Origin: Herbaspirillum autotrophicum
Lineage (GTDB): Bacteria > Pseudomonadota > Gammaproteobacteria > Burkholderiales > Burkholderiaceae_D
Direction: 5' to 3'
DNA length: 64,000 bases
Assembly: GCF_001189915.1 (NCBI RefSeq)
Contig: NZ_LFLS01000019.1
Coordinates: 1-64,000, forward strand
Made by a program: the position numbers and the translations under genes
The notes under the pieces: generated by a model
Told to the model about the DNA's origin: nothing
What the model saw: only the letters and a program-made list of their open reading frames with translations
Database searches by the model: none
In this document: positions 1 through 8,709 of the stretch, one piece after another
How the letters are laid out: each line of letters opens with the position of its first letter
How positions within the stretch are numbered: the stretch's first letter is position 1

Positions 1-288
1 GGGCACCGACAAACAGCCCTCGTCATAAATTTGCTTTTCTTCACTGGCCCAGATGATTTCGGGATTGATGAACACTTGCAACTGATTGCTGGTATCGGAG
101 ACATCGATGACCACGATTTGTTCGTGCACATCAATCTGGGTCGCGGCCAATCCCACGCCGGGCGCCTCATACATGGTCTCGGCCATATCGGCGACCAGCT
201 TTTTCAGGCGCGCGTCAAACACTGCAACGGGTTTCGCAATCTTGTGCAGGCGCGGGTCGGGGTAACGAAGAATATTCAATAAGGCCAT
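1..288 (-). CDS. def: Peptide deformylase (partial, C-terminus outside window)
   Basis: Removes the N-formyl group from nascent proteins. It is a cytoplasmic metalloenzyme acting at the ribosome exit. The minus strand reads from ATG at 286-288 to the window edge and gives 96 residues starting [14 protein letters not shown]. Two of the three hallmark motifs are visible: GVGLAATQ (about residues 44-51) and EGCLSVP at the truncated end, which holds the metal-binding Cys. The third motif (HEXDH) lies outside the window. It is divergent from the secreted protein that precedes dprA; a def/secreted protein/dprA/smg/topoisomerase order is familiar in betaproteobacteria. Confidence 0.95.
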   Translation of the reverse strand, partial: MALLNILRYPDPRLHKIAKPVAVFDARLKKLVADMAETMYEAPGVGLAATQIDVHEQIVVIDVSDTSNQLQVFINPEIIWASEEKQIYDEGCLSVP

Positions 289-446
289 ACGTTTTTTCAC
301 TCACGCACTATATCGCTATAGCTGTGGCTTTTTCTTGCTAAATCAAGGATCGGTGGACAAAGTCTGATCATTTTGATAATTTGTTTCCAAAATGCAATTA
401 TCGCGACGTCGAACGGTTCGGGTCTTCTTTCCATAAAGGATGACTT

Positions 447-1355
447 ATGAAAAAGTTTAGCACAGCAACCCCATGGTCCGCGTTGCTGCTCCTCCTGGCA
501 AGTTGTCTGGCGTACGCTGCGGCGACTCCGGAGATGGCGGAGGGACAGCAGCGCTATCGGAATCCTGTCGATGATCCGCGGCGACCGGCGGCGGCGTCTC
601 CGCATATCCGCTACGGCAAAGTACCCGATGTCATGACGGCACCGATCCGGGCGCAGCAGATCCTGCCGTTTCTGGAGCAGTCGCTGGAAGTGGCGGCACA
701 AGACTTCGCCCGGGCACCGCAGATTGTTGCGGGCCAGGACGGCCGCGTCATCCTCGGCACCGGTGATCGCATTTATGTGCACGGTGATCTCGGCGGCCAC
801 CGCGTGTTCCAGCTCTTTCGTACCGCGCAGGCATTGACCGATCCGGTCACCAGCGAAGTCCTCGCCCATGATGCCGTCTGGCTGGGTACCGCACGTTTGC
901 AGGGCGCTGTCGGGACCCGGGATGAACTGCATGTCTTCACCATTGTCGAGGCGCGTCAGGAAATCGGTATCGGCGATCACTTGCTGCCGGTGACGCAAGG
1001 CATTGAAAAAGTGGCAACGGATTATCATCCGCATGCACCACCGGCACCGGTGGATGCCCGGGTGATATCGATCCGATCCGGGTCTGCTCAGAGCGGGCAG
1101 CATCAGATCGTGATCCTCAACAAAGGCGCCGCCGACAAGATCGATCAGGGCACCATGCTCAATGTCTATCGGCGGTCACGCGAGGTCGGCAGACATGACG
1201 GTGCCAATGCAGACCCGCGTCTGCCCGAGCGACTGACCGCGACGATGCTGATATTCAAGGTCAGCGAACGAATCGCCTACGGTTTGATCATGAAGGCAAC
1301 CGAGCCGGTATACATAGGCGACCGTGTTGGCTGGCCGGGTCGCACACATGAGTGA
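447..1355 (+). CDS. Secreted protein related to the LysM protein usually found upstream of dprA, without a visible LysM domain
   Basis: 302 residues. Residues 1-26 look like a Sec signal peptide (charged start, then SALLLLLASCLAYAAA), so the product is probably periplasmic. The position between def and dprA is normally held by a LysM peptidoglycan-binding protein. The body here (ILPFLEQSLEV, then RVILGTGDRIYV, IGIGDHLLPV and GTMLNVYR) resembles the part of those proteins C-terminal to LysM. After the signal peptide, however, the chain goes straight into a polar linker, and no PGDTLW-type LysM motif is present. Either the domain was lost or this is a different branch of the family. Its stop overlaps the dprA start by 8 nt, so the two are probably co-transcribed. 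No function is known from the sequence alone. Confidence 0.8.
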   Translation: MKKFSTATPWSALLLLLASCLAYAAATPEMAEGQQRYRNPVDDPRRPAAASPHIRYGKVPDVMTAPIRAQQILPFLEQSLEVAAQDFARAPQIVAGQDGRVILGTGDRIYVHGDLGGHRVFQLFRTAQALTDPVTSEVLAHDAVWLGTARLQGAVGTRDELHVFTIVEARQEIGIGDHLLPVTQGIEKVATDYHPHAPPAPVDARVISIRSGSAQSGQHQIVILNKGAADKIDQGTMLNVYRRSREVGRHDGANADPRLPERLTATMLIFKVSERIAYGLIMKATEPVYIGDRVGWPGRTHE

Positions 1356-2436
1356 CGACGAGGAAATCCGCGCCTGGCTGCGCCTGATGCTGAGCCCGGG
1401 AGTGGGGGCGGCGACGGTGCGGCAGTTGCTGAGTGCATTCGGTCTGCCGCAGCATGTTTTCGCGGCGAGTGCGGCAGCACTGGCTGACATCGTGCCGGCG
1501 CGCGTCGTCCATATCTTGCTGGCTCCGATGTCTTCCGACACGCAGGCGCATATCGCCAGTACCTTGCAGTGGGCCGGGCAAGCCGGCAATCACTTGCTGA
1601 CGCTGGCCGACGAGCAGTATCCCAAATGGTTGCTGGAAATCGCCGATCCGCCGCCGTTGCTGTATGCCAGCGGGCAGCCGGCTTTGCTGGCGGCGCCGTC
1701 GGTGGCCGTGGTCGGCAGTCGCAATGCAACCGCGCAAGGGATATGCAACAGCATGCATTTTTCCGAAACCTTGAGCCGGGCCGGGCTGACGGTGGTGTCC
1801 GGATTGGCGCTGGGTATTGATACGGCGGCACACGAAGGCGGGTTGCGCGGAGCCGGTTCCACCGTCGCAGTTACCGGGACCGGTCTGGATACCGTTTATC
1901 CGTTGCGCAACCGGGCGCTGGCAAAGAGAATCGAAGCCGCTGGCTGCATCATCAGCGAATATCCTCTCGGCACGCCGCCGCTGGCGGCCAATTTCCCGCG
2001 TCGCAACCGCATTATTTCCGGCCTGGCGCGTGCCGTGCTGGTGGTTGAGGCGGCAGCGCGTTCGGGTTCGCTGATCACGGCCCGCATGGCTGCCGAACAG
2101 GGGCGAGACGTCTTTGCCATTCCCGGTTCGATCAACGCGCCACTGTCGCGCGGATGCCATCATCTGATCAAGCAAGGTGCGCGACTGGCAGAGAGTGCTG
2201 AAGAGATTCTCGACGAGTTGGGCTGGCAATCGCCAATCCCGCCTGCGCAGATGATTACTGTCGCACCGGCGGCGGGCAGCCTGTTGTGCGCGATGGGCTT
2301 CGATCCGGTGCATCCCGACGTGCTGGCGCAACGCAGCGGCCTTGGTGCTGGCACGCTTAATGCTGAGCTGTTGACGTTGGAACTGGACGGCCGGATTGAA
2401 TTATTGCCATCGGGAATGTATCGGCGATTGTCTTGA
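1348..2436 (+). CDS. dprA: DNA processing protein DprA (Smf)
   Basis: 362 residues. DprA binds incoming single-stranded DNA in the cytoplasm and loads RecA during natural transformation. The Rossmann-like DprA core spans about residues 85-290, with GSRNATAQG, SGLALGIDTAAHEG, TGTGLDTVYP, EYPLG and the RSGSLITA / GRDVFAIPG blocks all intact. An N-terminal helix-hairpin-like region (LSPGVGAATVRQLL) and a C-terminal winged-helix-like segment (about 300-362) complete the usual architecture. I chose the ATG at 1348 because it overlaps the upstream stop (ATGAGTGA) and begins with the typical MSDDEEIRAWL; an in-frame GTG at 1324 is possible but less likely. Confidence 0.95.
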   Translation: MSDDEEIRAWLRLMLSPGVGAATVRQLLSAFGLPQHVFAASAAALADIVPARVVHILLAPMSSDTQAHIASTLQWAGQAGNHLLTLADEQYPKWLLEIADPPPLLYASGQPALLAAPSVAVVGSRNATAQGICNSMHFSETLSRAGLTVVSGLALGIDTAAHEGGLRGAGSTVAVTGTGLDTVYPLRNRALAKRIEAAGCIISEYPLGTPPLAANFPRRNRIISGLARAVLVVEAAARSGSLITARMAAEQGRDVFAIPGSINAPLSRGCHHLIKQGARLAESAEEILDELGWQSPIPPAQMITVAPAAGSLLCAMGFDPVHPDVLAQRSGLGAGTLNAELLTLELDGRIELLPSGMYRRLS

Positions 2437-2538
2437 CGAAATGCAATCAGACAGCCATAGCCAAGCGAGAAGCGTCAAATCCTGCCATACTGAAGCCGCA
2501 GACTTGTGTAATCACAACCTTCGCGATAGAGTAGAACC

Positions 2539-3015
2539 ATGTTTGATGTCCTCGTTTATTTGTACGAAACGTACTATCGCCCCGACGCTTGCCCCGAACC
2601 GGCTGCATTGGTCAAGAAATTGTCGGCTATCGGTTTTGAAGAAGAAGAAATCTCGAAGGCGCTCGGCTGGCTTACCGATCTGGAAGAAGCCAATCACGAA
2701 TTCGCCGATCAATATCCCAAGCAAACCGCTTTTTCATTCGGTGTCCGCATTTATGTCTCGCAAGAGATGGATGTGCTGGGTACGGAAGCCGTTGGTTTCA
2801 TCCAGTTTCTGGAATCAGCCAAGATGCTCAATGCCGTGCAGCGTGAAATCGTGATCGAGCGCGCACTGGCCGTGGGTGAAGCGCCGGTATCGCTGGAAAA
2901 ACTCAAAGTCATCGTCCTGATGGTGCTCTGGAGTCAAGGCAAGGAGCCCGATGGTCTGATGTTCGACGAGCTGTTTCTGGATGAAGAAGACGCTGAACCG
3001 CGTCTATTGCACTAG
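2539..3015 (+). CDS. smg: Smg family protein (DUF494)
   Basis: 158 residues, the usual length for Smg. It starts [13 protein letters not shown] and has the helical, acidic composition of the family, including the block [18 protein letters not shown] at about residues 36-53. The family is almost always encoded next to dprA and a topoisomerase, as here. Its biochemical role is not established. It is predicted cytoplasmic, with no signal peptide or membrane segment. It lies 102 nt after dprA and 213 nt before topB and may be read from the dprA transcript. Confidence 0.9.
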   Translation: MFDVLVYLYETYYRPDACPEPAALVKKLSAIGFEEEEISKALGWLTDLEEANHEFADQYPKQTAFSFGVRIYVSQEMDVLGTEAVGFIQFLESAKMLNAVQREIVIERALAVGEAPVSLEKLKVIVLMVLWSQGKEPDGLMFDELFLDEEDAEPRLLH

Positions 3016-3228
3016 GAATACGCCCGTTCTGGTGCGTACTCAGTCAGCCACAGCCGAACGGACAAGCTTGCCGTTTGCTCCGCAACGCGCTTATCATTGC
3101 CCCGCGATATCCAAATATTAGCTACTATATAAGCCGATATTGCCTTAACGCAATCAGAATTCCCTCGTTCGCGCACCGTTTTGGTGTGCGGCGTATCAGT
3201 TATCGCATCCTCTTTTGAGACCATATTT

Positions 3229-5877
3229 ATGAGCAAGACCCTCATCATCGCCGAGAAGCCCTCTGTCGCGAACGATATCGCGAAGACGCTCGGTGGCTTT
3301 ACCAAGCACGATGAGTACTTTGAATCCGACGAATACGTACTGTCCTCCGCCGTCGGCCATCTGCTGGAAATCGCTGTACCCGAAGAATACGATGTCAAAC
3401 GCGGCAAATGGAGTTTTGCGCATTTGCCAATGATTCCGCCGCATTTTGCCCTGAACCCGATTGCCAAGACCGAGTCGCGCCTCAAAGTACTGGCGCGCCT
3501 GATCAAGCGCAAGGATGTCACTGGCCTGATCAACGCATGTGACGCCGGGCGCGAAGGGGAATTGATTTTCCGCCTGATTGCGCAATACACCAAGGCCAAG
3601 CAACCGGTAAAACGCCTGTGGCTGCAATCGATGACGCCGGGCGCGATCCGTGACGGCTTCGCCAATCTGCGCAAGGACGAAGACATGCTGCCGCTGGCAG
3701 ATGCCGCCCGTTGCCGCAGTGAAGCCGACTGGCTGATCGGCATCAACGGTACGCGTGCCATGACTGCCTTCAATTCCAAAGAGGGCGGCTTTTATCTGAC
3801 AACCGTGGGCCGGGTGCAGACGCCGACGCTGTCGATCGTGGTCGAGCGTGAAGAAAAGATCAAGAAATTCGTCTCGCGTGACTTCTGGGAAGTCCGGGCC
3901 GAGTTTGTCTGCGCCGCCGGTATCTATGAAGGCCGCTGGCTCGACAAGGCACACAAGAAGGATGAAAGCGATCCGGAAAAACGCCCTGAACGTTTGTGGG
4001 CCAAGGCTGCCGCCGAATCGATCGTGGCCGCCTGCCGCAACAAGATCGGCACCGTCACCGAAGAGTCCAAGCCCACCACGCAGATGGCGCCGGGCCTGTT
4101 CGATCTGACTAGCCTGCAACGTGAAGCCAACTCGCGCTTCGGGTTTTCCGCCAAGAACACGCTCGGTCTGGCGCAGGCACTGTACGAAAAACACAAGGTG
4201 CTGACTTACCCGCGAACCGATTCCCGTCACTTGCCGGAAGACTATCTGCAAACGGTCAAGGAAACGCTGAGCGCGGTCGCGGAAAACAATAACTACCAGC
4301 AATTCGCATCGCAGATCCTGAACAAGGGCTGGGTCAAGCCGAACAAGCGGATTTTCGACAACACGAAAATCAGTGATCACTTTGCGATCATCCCGACCAC
4401 CCAGGTGCCGAAGAATCTGTCGGAGCCGGAACAAAAACTTTACGATCTCGTGACGCGCCGTTTCATGGCCGTGTTTTTCCCGGCCGCTGAATTCCAGGTC
4501 ACGACCCGTTTCACCGAAGTCTCAGGCCATCAGTTCAAGACGGAAGGCAAGGTCATGACCAACGCCGGCTGGCTGGCGATCTACGGCAAGGAAGCGGCTG
4601 CTGACGAGAAGGAAGAAGGCAGCGGCATGCTGGTGCCGGTAGCCAAGGATGAAAAGGTCAAGACCGAGAAAGTGACCGCCAACGGCCTGGTCACCAAGCC
4701 GCCTGCGCGCTATACGGAAGCGACACTGTTGTCGGCGATGGAAGGTGCCGGCAAGCTGATCGACTCGGAAGAGTTGCGCGACGCCATGGCCGGCAAGGGT
4801 CTCGGCACGCCGGCTACCCGCGCGGCGATCATCGAAGGCTTGCTCAATGAACGCTATCTGATTCGCGAAGGTCGTGAAATGATGCCGACCGCCAAGGCAT
4901 TCCAGTTGATGACGCTGTTGCACGGTCTCGGCGTGGATGAATTGACTGAACCGGAACTGACCGGCGAATGGGAGCACAAGCTTGCGCAGATGGAGCGCGG
5001 CAATATCAGCCGTGACGAATTCATGCGCGAGATCGCGCAGATGACGCAAATCATCGTCAAGCGCGCCAAGGAATACGACAACGACACGATTCCGGGTGAC
5101 TACGCGACATTGCAGACACCGTGCCCGAATTGCGGCAGCGTGGTGAAGGAAAACTACCGTCGCTTTGCCTGCACCAAGTGCGAATTCTCGATGAGCAAAG
5201 TACCGGGTGGCCGTCAGTTTGAAATTCCGGAAGTCGAGGAATTGCTGACCAATCGCACCATCGGTCCGTTGCAAGGTTTCCGCTCGAAAATGGGACGGCC
5301 GTTCGCGGCCATTCTCAAGATCTCGCGTGATAACGAAATCAACAACTTCAAACTCGAATTCGATTTCGGTCAGAACGACGGCGAAGGCGAAGATGGCGAG
5401 GGCGTCGATTTCACCGGCCAGACGCCATTGGGCGCTTGCCCGAAATGCGGCAGCGGCGTCTACGAAATGGGATTGGCCTATGTTTGTGAAAAGACTGTAG
5501 CCAAGCCCAAGGCTTGCGATTTCCGCAGTGGCCGCATCATTCTCCAGCAAGAAATCTTGCCGGAGCAAATGGCGAAGCTGCTCAACGATGGCAAGACGGA
5601 TTTGTTGCCGGGCTTTGTCTCGCAACGTACGCGTCGTCCATTCAAGGCATTCCTGGCGCGTGGGAAAGACGGCAAGATCAGCTTCGAATTCGAAGAGCGC
5701 AAAGCCAAGGCCCCGGCCAAAGGCAAAGCTGCTGCCGACAAGGGCGATGCTGACGGAGGCGAAGAAACTGCAGCACCAGCAAAAAAAGCGGCGGTGAAGA
5801 AAGCCGCCGCCAAAAAGCCGGCTGCCAAGAAACCGGCAGTACGCAAAGCTGCGCCGAAGAAGGCCGCCAGCGCCTGA
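3229..5877 (+). CDS. topB: DNA topoisomerase III with C-terminal zinc fingers and Lys/Ala-rich tail
   Basis: 882 residues. Type IA topoisomerase that relaxes or decatenates DNA through a 5'-phosphotyrosine intermediate. The Toprim domain starts LIIAEKPSVA and contains DAGREGELI. The active-site motif TYPRTDSR places the catalytic Tyr at residue 327 (codon 4207-4209). E. coli TopB is about 650 residues; the extra length here is C-terminal. It holds a CPNCG...CTKC zinc finger near 630, a second CPKCG finger near 740, and from about residue 830 a tail of repeated KKAA / KKPA units resembling histone H1-like tails. The ATG at 3229 gives the family start MSKTLIIAEKPS; an in-frame GTG at 3181 would only add a non-conserved extension. 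A strong terminator follows. Confidence 0.95.
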   Translation: MSKTLIIAEKPSVANDIAKTLGGFTKHDEYFESDEYVLSSAVGHLLEIAVPEEYDVKRGKWSFAHLPMIPPHFALNPIAKTESRLKVLARLIKRKDVTGLINACDAGREGELIFRLIAQYTKAKQPVKRLWLQSMTPGAIRDGFANLRKDEDMLPLADAARCRSEADWLIGINGTRAMTAFNSKEGGFYLTTVGRVQTPTLSIVVEREEKIKKFVSRDFWEVRAEFVCAAGIYEGRWLDKAHKKDESDPEKRPERLWAKAAAESIVAACRNKIGTVTEESKPTTQMAPGLFDLTSLQREANSRFGFSAKNTLGLAQALYEKHKVLTYPRTDSRHLPEDYLQTVKETLSAVAENNNYQQFASQILNKGWVKPNKRIFDNTKISDHFAIIPTTQVPKNLSEPEQKLYDLVTRRFMAVFFPAAEFQVTTRFTEVSGHQFKTEGKVMTNAGWLAIYGKEAAADEKEEGSGMLVPVAKDEKVKTEKVTANGLVTKPPARYTEATLLSAMEGAGKLIDSEELRDAMAGKGLGTPATRAAIIEGLLNERYLIREGREMMPTAKAFQLMTLLHGLGVDELTEPELTGEWEHKLAQMERGNISRDEFMREIAQMTQIIVKRAKEYDNDTIPGDYATLQTPCPNCGSVVKENYRRFACTKCEFSMSKVPGGRQFEIPEVEELLTNRTIGPLQGFRSKMGRPFAAILKISRDNEINNFKLEFDFGQNDGEGEDGEGVDFTGQTPLGACPKCGSGVYEMGLAYVCEKTVAKPKACDFRSGRIILQQEILPEQMAKLLNDGKTDLLPGFVSQRTRRPFKAFLARGKDGKISFEFEERKAKAPAKGKAAADKGDADGGEETAAPAKKAAVKKAAAKKPAAKKPAVRKAAPKKAASA

Positions 5878-5901
5878 TCTGATTGACGAGCAGTTCTCCG
5901 A

Positions 5902-5937
5902 ATGCCGTTCAGTGCTGCACTGAACGGCATTTTTCTT
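5902..5937 (+). terminator. Rho-independent terminator of topB
   Basis: A perfect 13-bp stem (left arm 5902-5914, ATGCCGTTCAGTG; right arm 5918-5930) with a 3-nt loop is followed directly by TTTTTCTT. It lies 24 nt after the topB stop and separates the dprA-topB group from the glycerol-3-phosphate operon. Confidence 0.92.
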
Positions 5938-6136
5938 GGGCGCTCGCCCGCCAGCGCTGATGCATTTGCCTCGCGCTGATGCTCACGGCGGTTTCTGTTG
6001 TCATTCATGCATTGCTTGTGTCGGCCTCGCTACAGGGCTGTCGGGCGGGGCTGCGCGATGTCGCAACGCATCATGCAAGAGGCTTGCCTTCCGCATCCAA
6101 TTCGATTAATGTGCAAACGTTCACAATCAATGATCA

Positions 6137-6151
6137 TTTGTTCATAACAAA
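6137..6151. promoter_or_regulatory. Inverted repeat just upstream of the SorC-type regulator start
   Basis: TTTGTT and AACAAA form 6-bp arms around a 3-nt spacer, ending 2 nt before the regulator ATG. No Shine-Dalgarno sequence precedes that ATG. The position would suit autoregulation by the encoded regulator. Two GTTCA half-motifs (6119-6123 and 6140-6144) lie nearby. This is inferred from symmetry and position only. Confidence 0.4.
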
Positions 6152-6153
6152 AA

Positions 6154-7164
6154 ATGGCTACCGGGGATCGTCAGGATATTGCTTCTTCCGCTGTGCGCGT
6201 GGCGCGTCTGTACTATTTTCAGGACATGACGACTGCCGCTATCGCGCAAGAGATGGGGACCTCGCGCGCTACCGTGTCGCGACTGTTGTCCTATGCCATG
6301 GAGCATGGCCTGGTGGAAATCCGGGTGCATGATCCGAATGAACAATCGGGCCAGCTGGAAGCTGCCATCAAGCAGCGTTATGGCTTGCGCCTGATTCAGG
6401 TGGTGCCGGTGGCGTCTGCTGCGGATGACAAGGAAACCTTGCGTGGCGTGGCGGCACAGGCGGCGGCTTATCTGAATACGCTGATCAAGCCATCCTCGGT
6501 GATCGGGCTGGCCTGGGGCAATACGGTGGCAGCCATTGCCGACAATCTGGTGCCCAAGCGGGTACATGATGTTGACGTGGTACAGCTCAACGGCTCGGCG
6601 ACCGGGGTTGATATTGTCAACACTTTCGGGGAATCGATCGTGTCGCGCTTCGCCCAGAACTATGGCGCCCGCGCGCACAGTTTTCCAGTGCCGGCATTTT
6701 TCGATTATGCCGACACCCGCGCCGCGCTCTGGCGTGAACGCAGTATCAAATCGTTGCGCGCGTTGCAGGACCGGGCCTCGATTTTGTTGTTCAGCATCGG
6801 CGTCGAAGAAACCGGCAGTCACGTACATACCGGCGGCTATCTGGACAAGCAGGACATTCGCGACATTCGCAAGGATGGCGTGGTAGGGGATATCGCCACA
6901 GTATTTTTCCGGCAAGACGGAAGCTGGCGCGATGTCGCAGTCAATGCGCGTAGCAGCGGCCCCGATCTGGATCGCTTTCAACGCGCACCGCATTCGATTT
7001 GTGTGGTCTCGGGCAGCGGCAAGATTCCGGGATTGCAGGCAGCACTGCTGGGCGGCTTCATCAATGAACTGATCATCGATGAACCAACCGCAAGAGCGCT
7101 GGCGGCGAGCGCAACAGATGCGCCACCGCCAGCGGCGAATAAAACAGGCAAGAAGACAAGATGA
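6154..7164 (+). CDS. SorC/DeoR-family sugar-binding transcriptional regulator
   Basis: 336 residues. The N-terminal helix-turn-helix (about residues 12-55; MTTAAIAQEMGTSRATVSRL) is followed by a SorC-type ligand-binding domain with a phosphosugar-isomerase-like fold (about 60-320; SSVIGLAWGNTVAAI, VDVVQLNGS, ILLFSIGVEE). These regulators usually sense a phosphorylated sugar or polyol and control the adjacent operon. Its stop overlaps the glpD start (ATGA), so it is the first gene of the glpD/ABC transporter operon and a likely local regulator. The effector may be glycerol-3-phosphate or a related phosphate ester; this is inferred from context. Confidence 0.9.
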   Translation: MATGDRQDIASSAVRVARLYYFQDMTTAAIAQEMGTSRATVSRLLSYAMEHGLVEIRVHDPNEQSGQLEAAIKQRYGLRLIQVVPVASAADDKETLRGVAAQAAAYLNTLIKPSSVIGLAWGNTVAAIADNLVPKRVHDVDVVQLNGSATGVDIVNTFGESIVSRFAQNYGARAHSFPVPAFFDYADTRAALWRERSIKSLRALQDRASILLFSIGVEETGSHVHTGGYLDKQDIRDIRKDGVVGDIATVFFRQDGSWRDVAVNARSSGPDLDRFQRAPHSICVVSGSGKIPGLQAALLGGFINELIIDEPTARALAASATDAPPPAANKTGKKTR

Positions 7165-8678
7165 AAAATTCCGACTCCTACGACATTCTGATTATCGGCG
7201 GCGGCATCAATGGTGCCGGCGTGGCGCGTGATGCTGCCGGTCGCGGTCTGTCGGTGGCATTGTGCGAACAGAGCGACTTTGCCGGCGCTACCTCGTCGGC
7301 CAGTACCAAGCTGATCCATGGCGGTTTGCGTTATCTGGAATATTACGAATTCCGGCTGGTGGCAGAAGCACTGGCCGAACGTGAACATTTGCTGAATATC
7401 GCACCGCATATTTCATGGCCGCTGCGTTTCGTGATGCCGCATGTCAAAGGTCTGCGGCCACGCTGGATGATCCGCCTCGGTTTGTGGCTGTATGACCATA
7501 TCGGTGGCCGCATCAGCCTGCCCCATTCGAAAAGCATCGCACTTGATCGCATGGCTAATCCAAGCGGCTTGCGCAAGGACATCACGCGCGGTTTTGCCTA
7601 TTCCGACGCCTGGGTCGATGATGCCCGGCTGGTGATTCTCAATCTGTTGAGCGCGCAGGAACATGGCGCTGACATTTTCGCGCGTACCCGTCTGGTCAGT
7701 GCCGTGCGCAGCAACGGCGCATGGCAATGTGAACTGGAACAGGTGGCGACCGGATCCCGTCGCACCGTGACCGCGCGCGCCATCGTCAACAGCGCCGGCC
7801 CGTGGGTCGCCAAGATGGATCAGTTGCTCAATCCGCATGTGCAGGAGCGCGGCGAGCATGCTGCCGTCAAGCTGGTACGCGGCAGTCACATTGTGGTGCC
7901 GCGCCTGTTCGCCGGCGAACACGCCTACATTTTGCAGAATGACGATAAACGCATCGTTTTCATGATTCCTTATGAAAACGATTACACGCTGATCGGTACC
8001 ACGGATGTGCCGCAGGAAAACATGGATAACGGCGCCCGCATTACGGTCGAGGAAGAAGCGTATCTGCTGCGGGCGGTGAATGCCTATCTGGTCAAGCCGG
8101 TGCAGCATGAAGACATCGTCTGGCGGTACGCCGGCGTGCGGCCGTTGTTCGATGACCAGTCGGATAATCCGTCGGCGGTGACCCGCGATTACACGCTGGT
8201 GGTACAGGAAAGCGACCAGCTGCCATGCCTGTCGGTATACGGCGGCAAGATCACCACCTACCGGCGTCTGGCGGAATCGGTGCTGGACAAGCTGACGCCG
8301 TGGATCAAAACCAAACGCGGTTCGTGGACTGCCGGCGAAGCTTTGCCCGGTGGCGAATTCGAGCGCGTCAATCGTGCCGGTCAGCTGGACCTGTTGCAAA
8401 AGAAATACCCGCAACTCGATCAGCATTTCCTGACCCGCCTGTTCGGACGGCATGGTCTGAATGCCTACGAAATTCTGCGGGAAGCACAAACCAAGGCTGA
8501 ACTGGGGCGTGATTTCGGCGGCGGTCTGGTGGAACGTGAAGTGGCGTACCTGCTCCTCAATGAGTGGGCACGCGATGCCGACGATATCTTGTGGCGTCGT
8601 ACCAAATGCGGCTTGCACATGAGTGAACAGCAACGTACTGCATTTGCCGAATATCTTGCCGCCAAAGCGGCGAACTGA
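7161..8678 (+). CDS. glpD: Aerobic glycerol-3-phosphate dehydrogenase
   Basis: 505 residues, standard length for GlpD. FAD-dependent oxidation of sn-glycerol 3-phosphate to dihydroxyacetone phosphate at the inner face of the cytoplasmic membrane, feeding electrons to quinone. The N-terminal dinucleotide-binding motif DILIIGGGINGAGVARDAAG is intact, followed by the family block TSSASTKLIHGGLRYLE (about residues 48-64). The C-terminal part, with YGGKITTYRRLAE and the terminal helical domain, is complete. It overlaps the regulator by 4 nt and lies 31 nt before the transporter ATPase gene, which points to import and oxidation of the same substrate. Confidence 0.95.
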   Translation: MKNSDSYDILIIGGGINGAGVARDAAGRGLSVALCEQSDFAGATSSASTKLIHGGLRYLEYYEFRLVAEALAEREHLLNIAPHISWPLRFVMPHVKGLRPRWMIRLGLWLYDHIGGRISLPHSKSIALDRMANPSGLRKDITRGFAYSDAWVDDARLVILNLLSAQEHGADIFARTRLVSAVRSNGAWQCELEQVATGSRRTVTARAIVNSAGPWVAKMDQLLNPHVQERGEHAAVKLVRGSHIVVPRLFAGEHAYILQNDDKRIVFMIPYENDYTLIGTTDVPQENMDNGARITVEEEAYLLRAVNAYLVKPVQHEDIVWRYAGVRPLFDDQSDNPSAVTRDYTLVVQESDQLPCLSVYGGKITTYRRLAESVLDKLTPWIKTKRGSWTAGEALPGGEFERVNRAGQLDLLQKKYPQLDQHFLTRLFGRHGLNAYEILREAQTKAELGRDFGGGLVEREVAYLLLNEWARDADDILWRRTKCGLHMSEQQRTAFAEYLAAKAAN

Positions 8679-8709
8679 ATCAACTATCTACTATTGAGGG
8701 GACTGCGCG

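Noticed and set aside
297..1103. Long minus-strand open frame (268 codons) opposite the secreted protein
   Set aside because: It is Arg/His-rich with no recognisable domain and mirrors a better-supported gene with signal peptide and family blocks. Similar antisense frames under topB, glpD, the EAL gene, the aminotransferase and others were rejected for the same reason.
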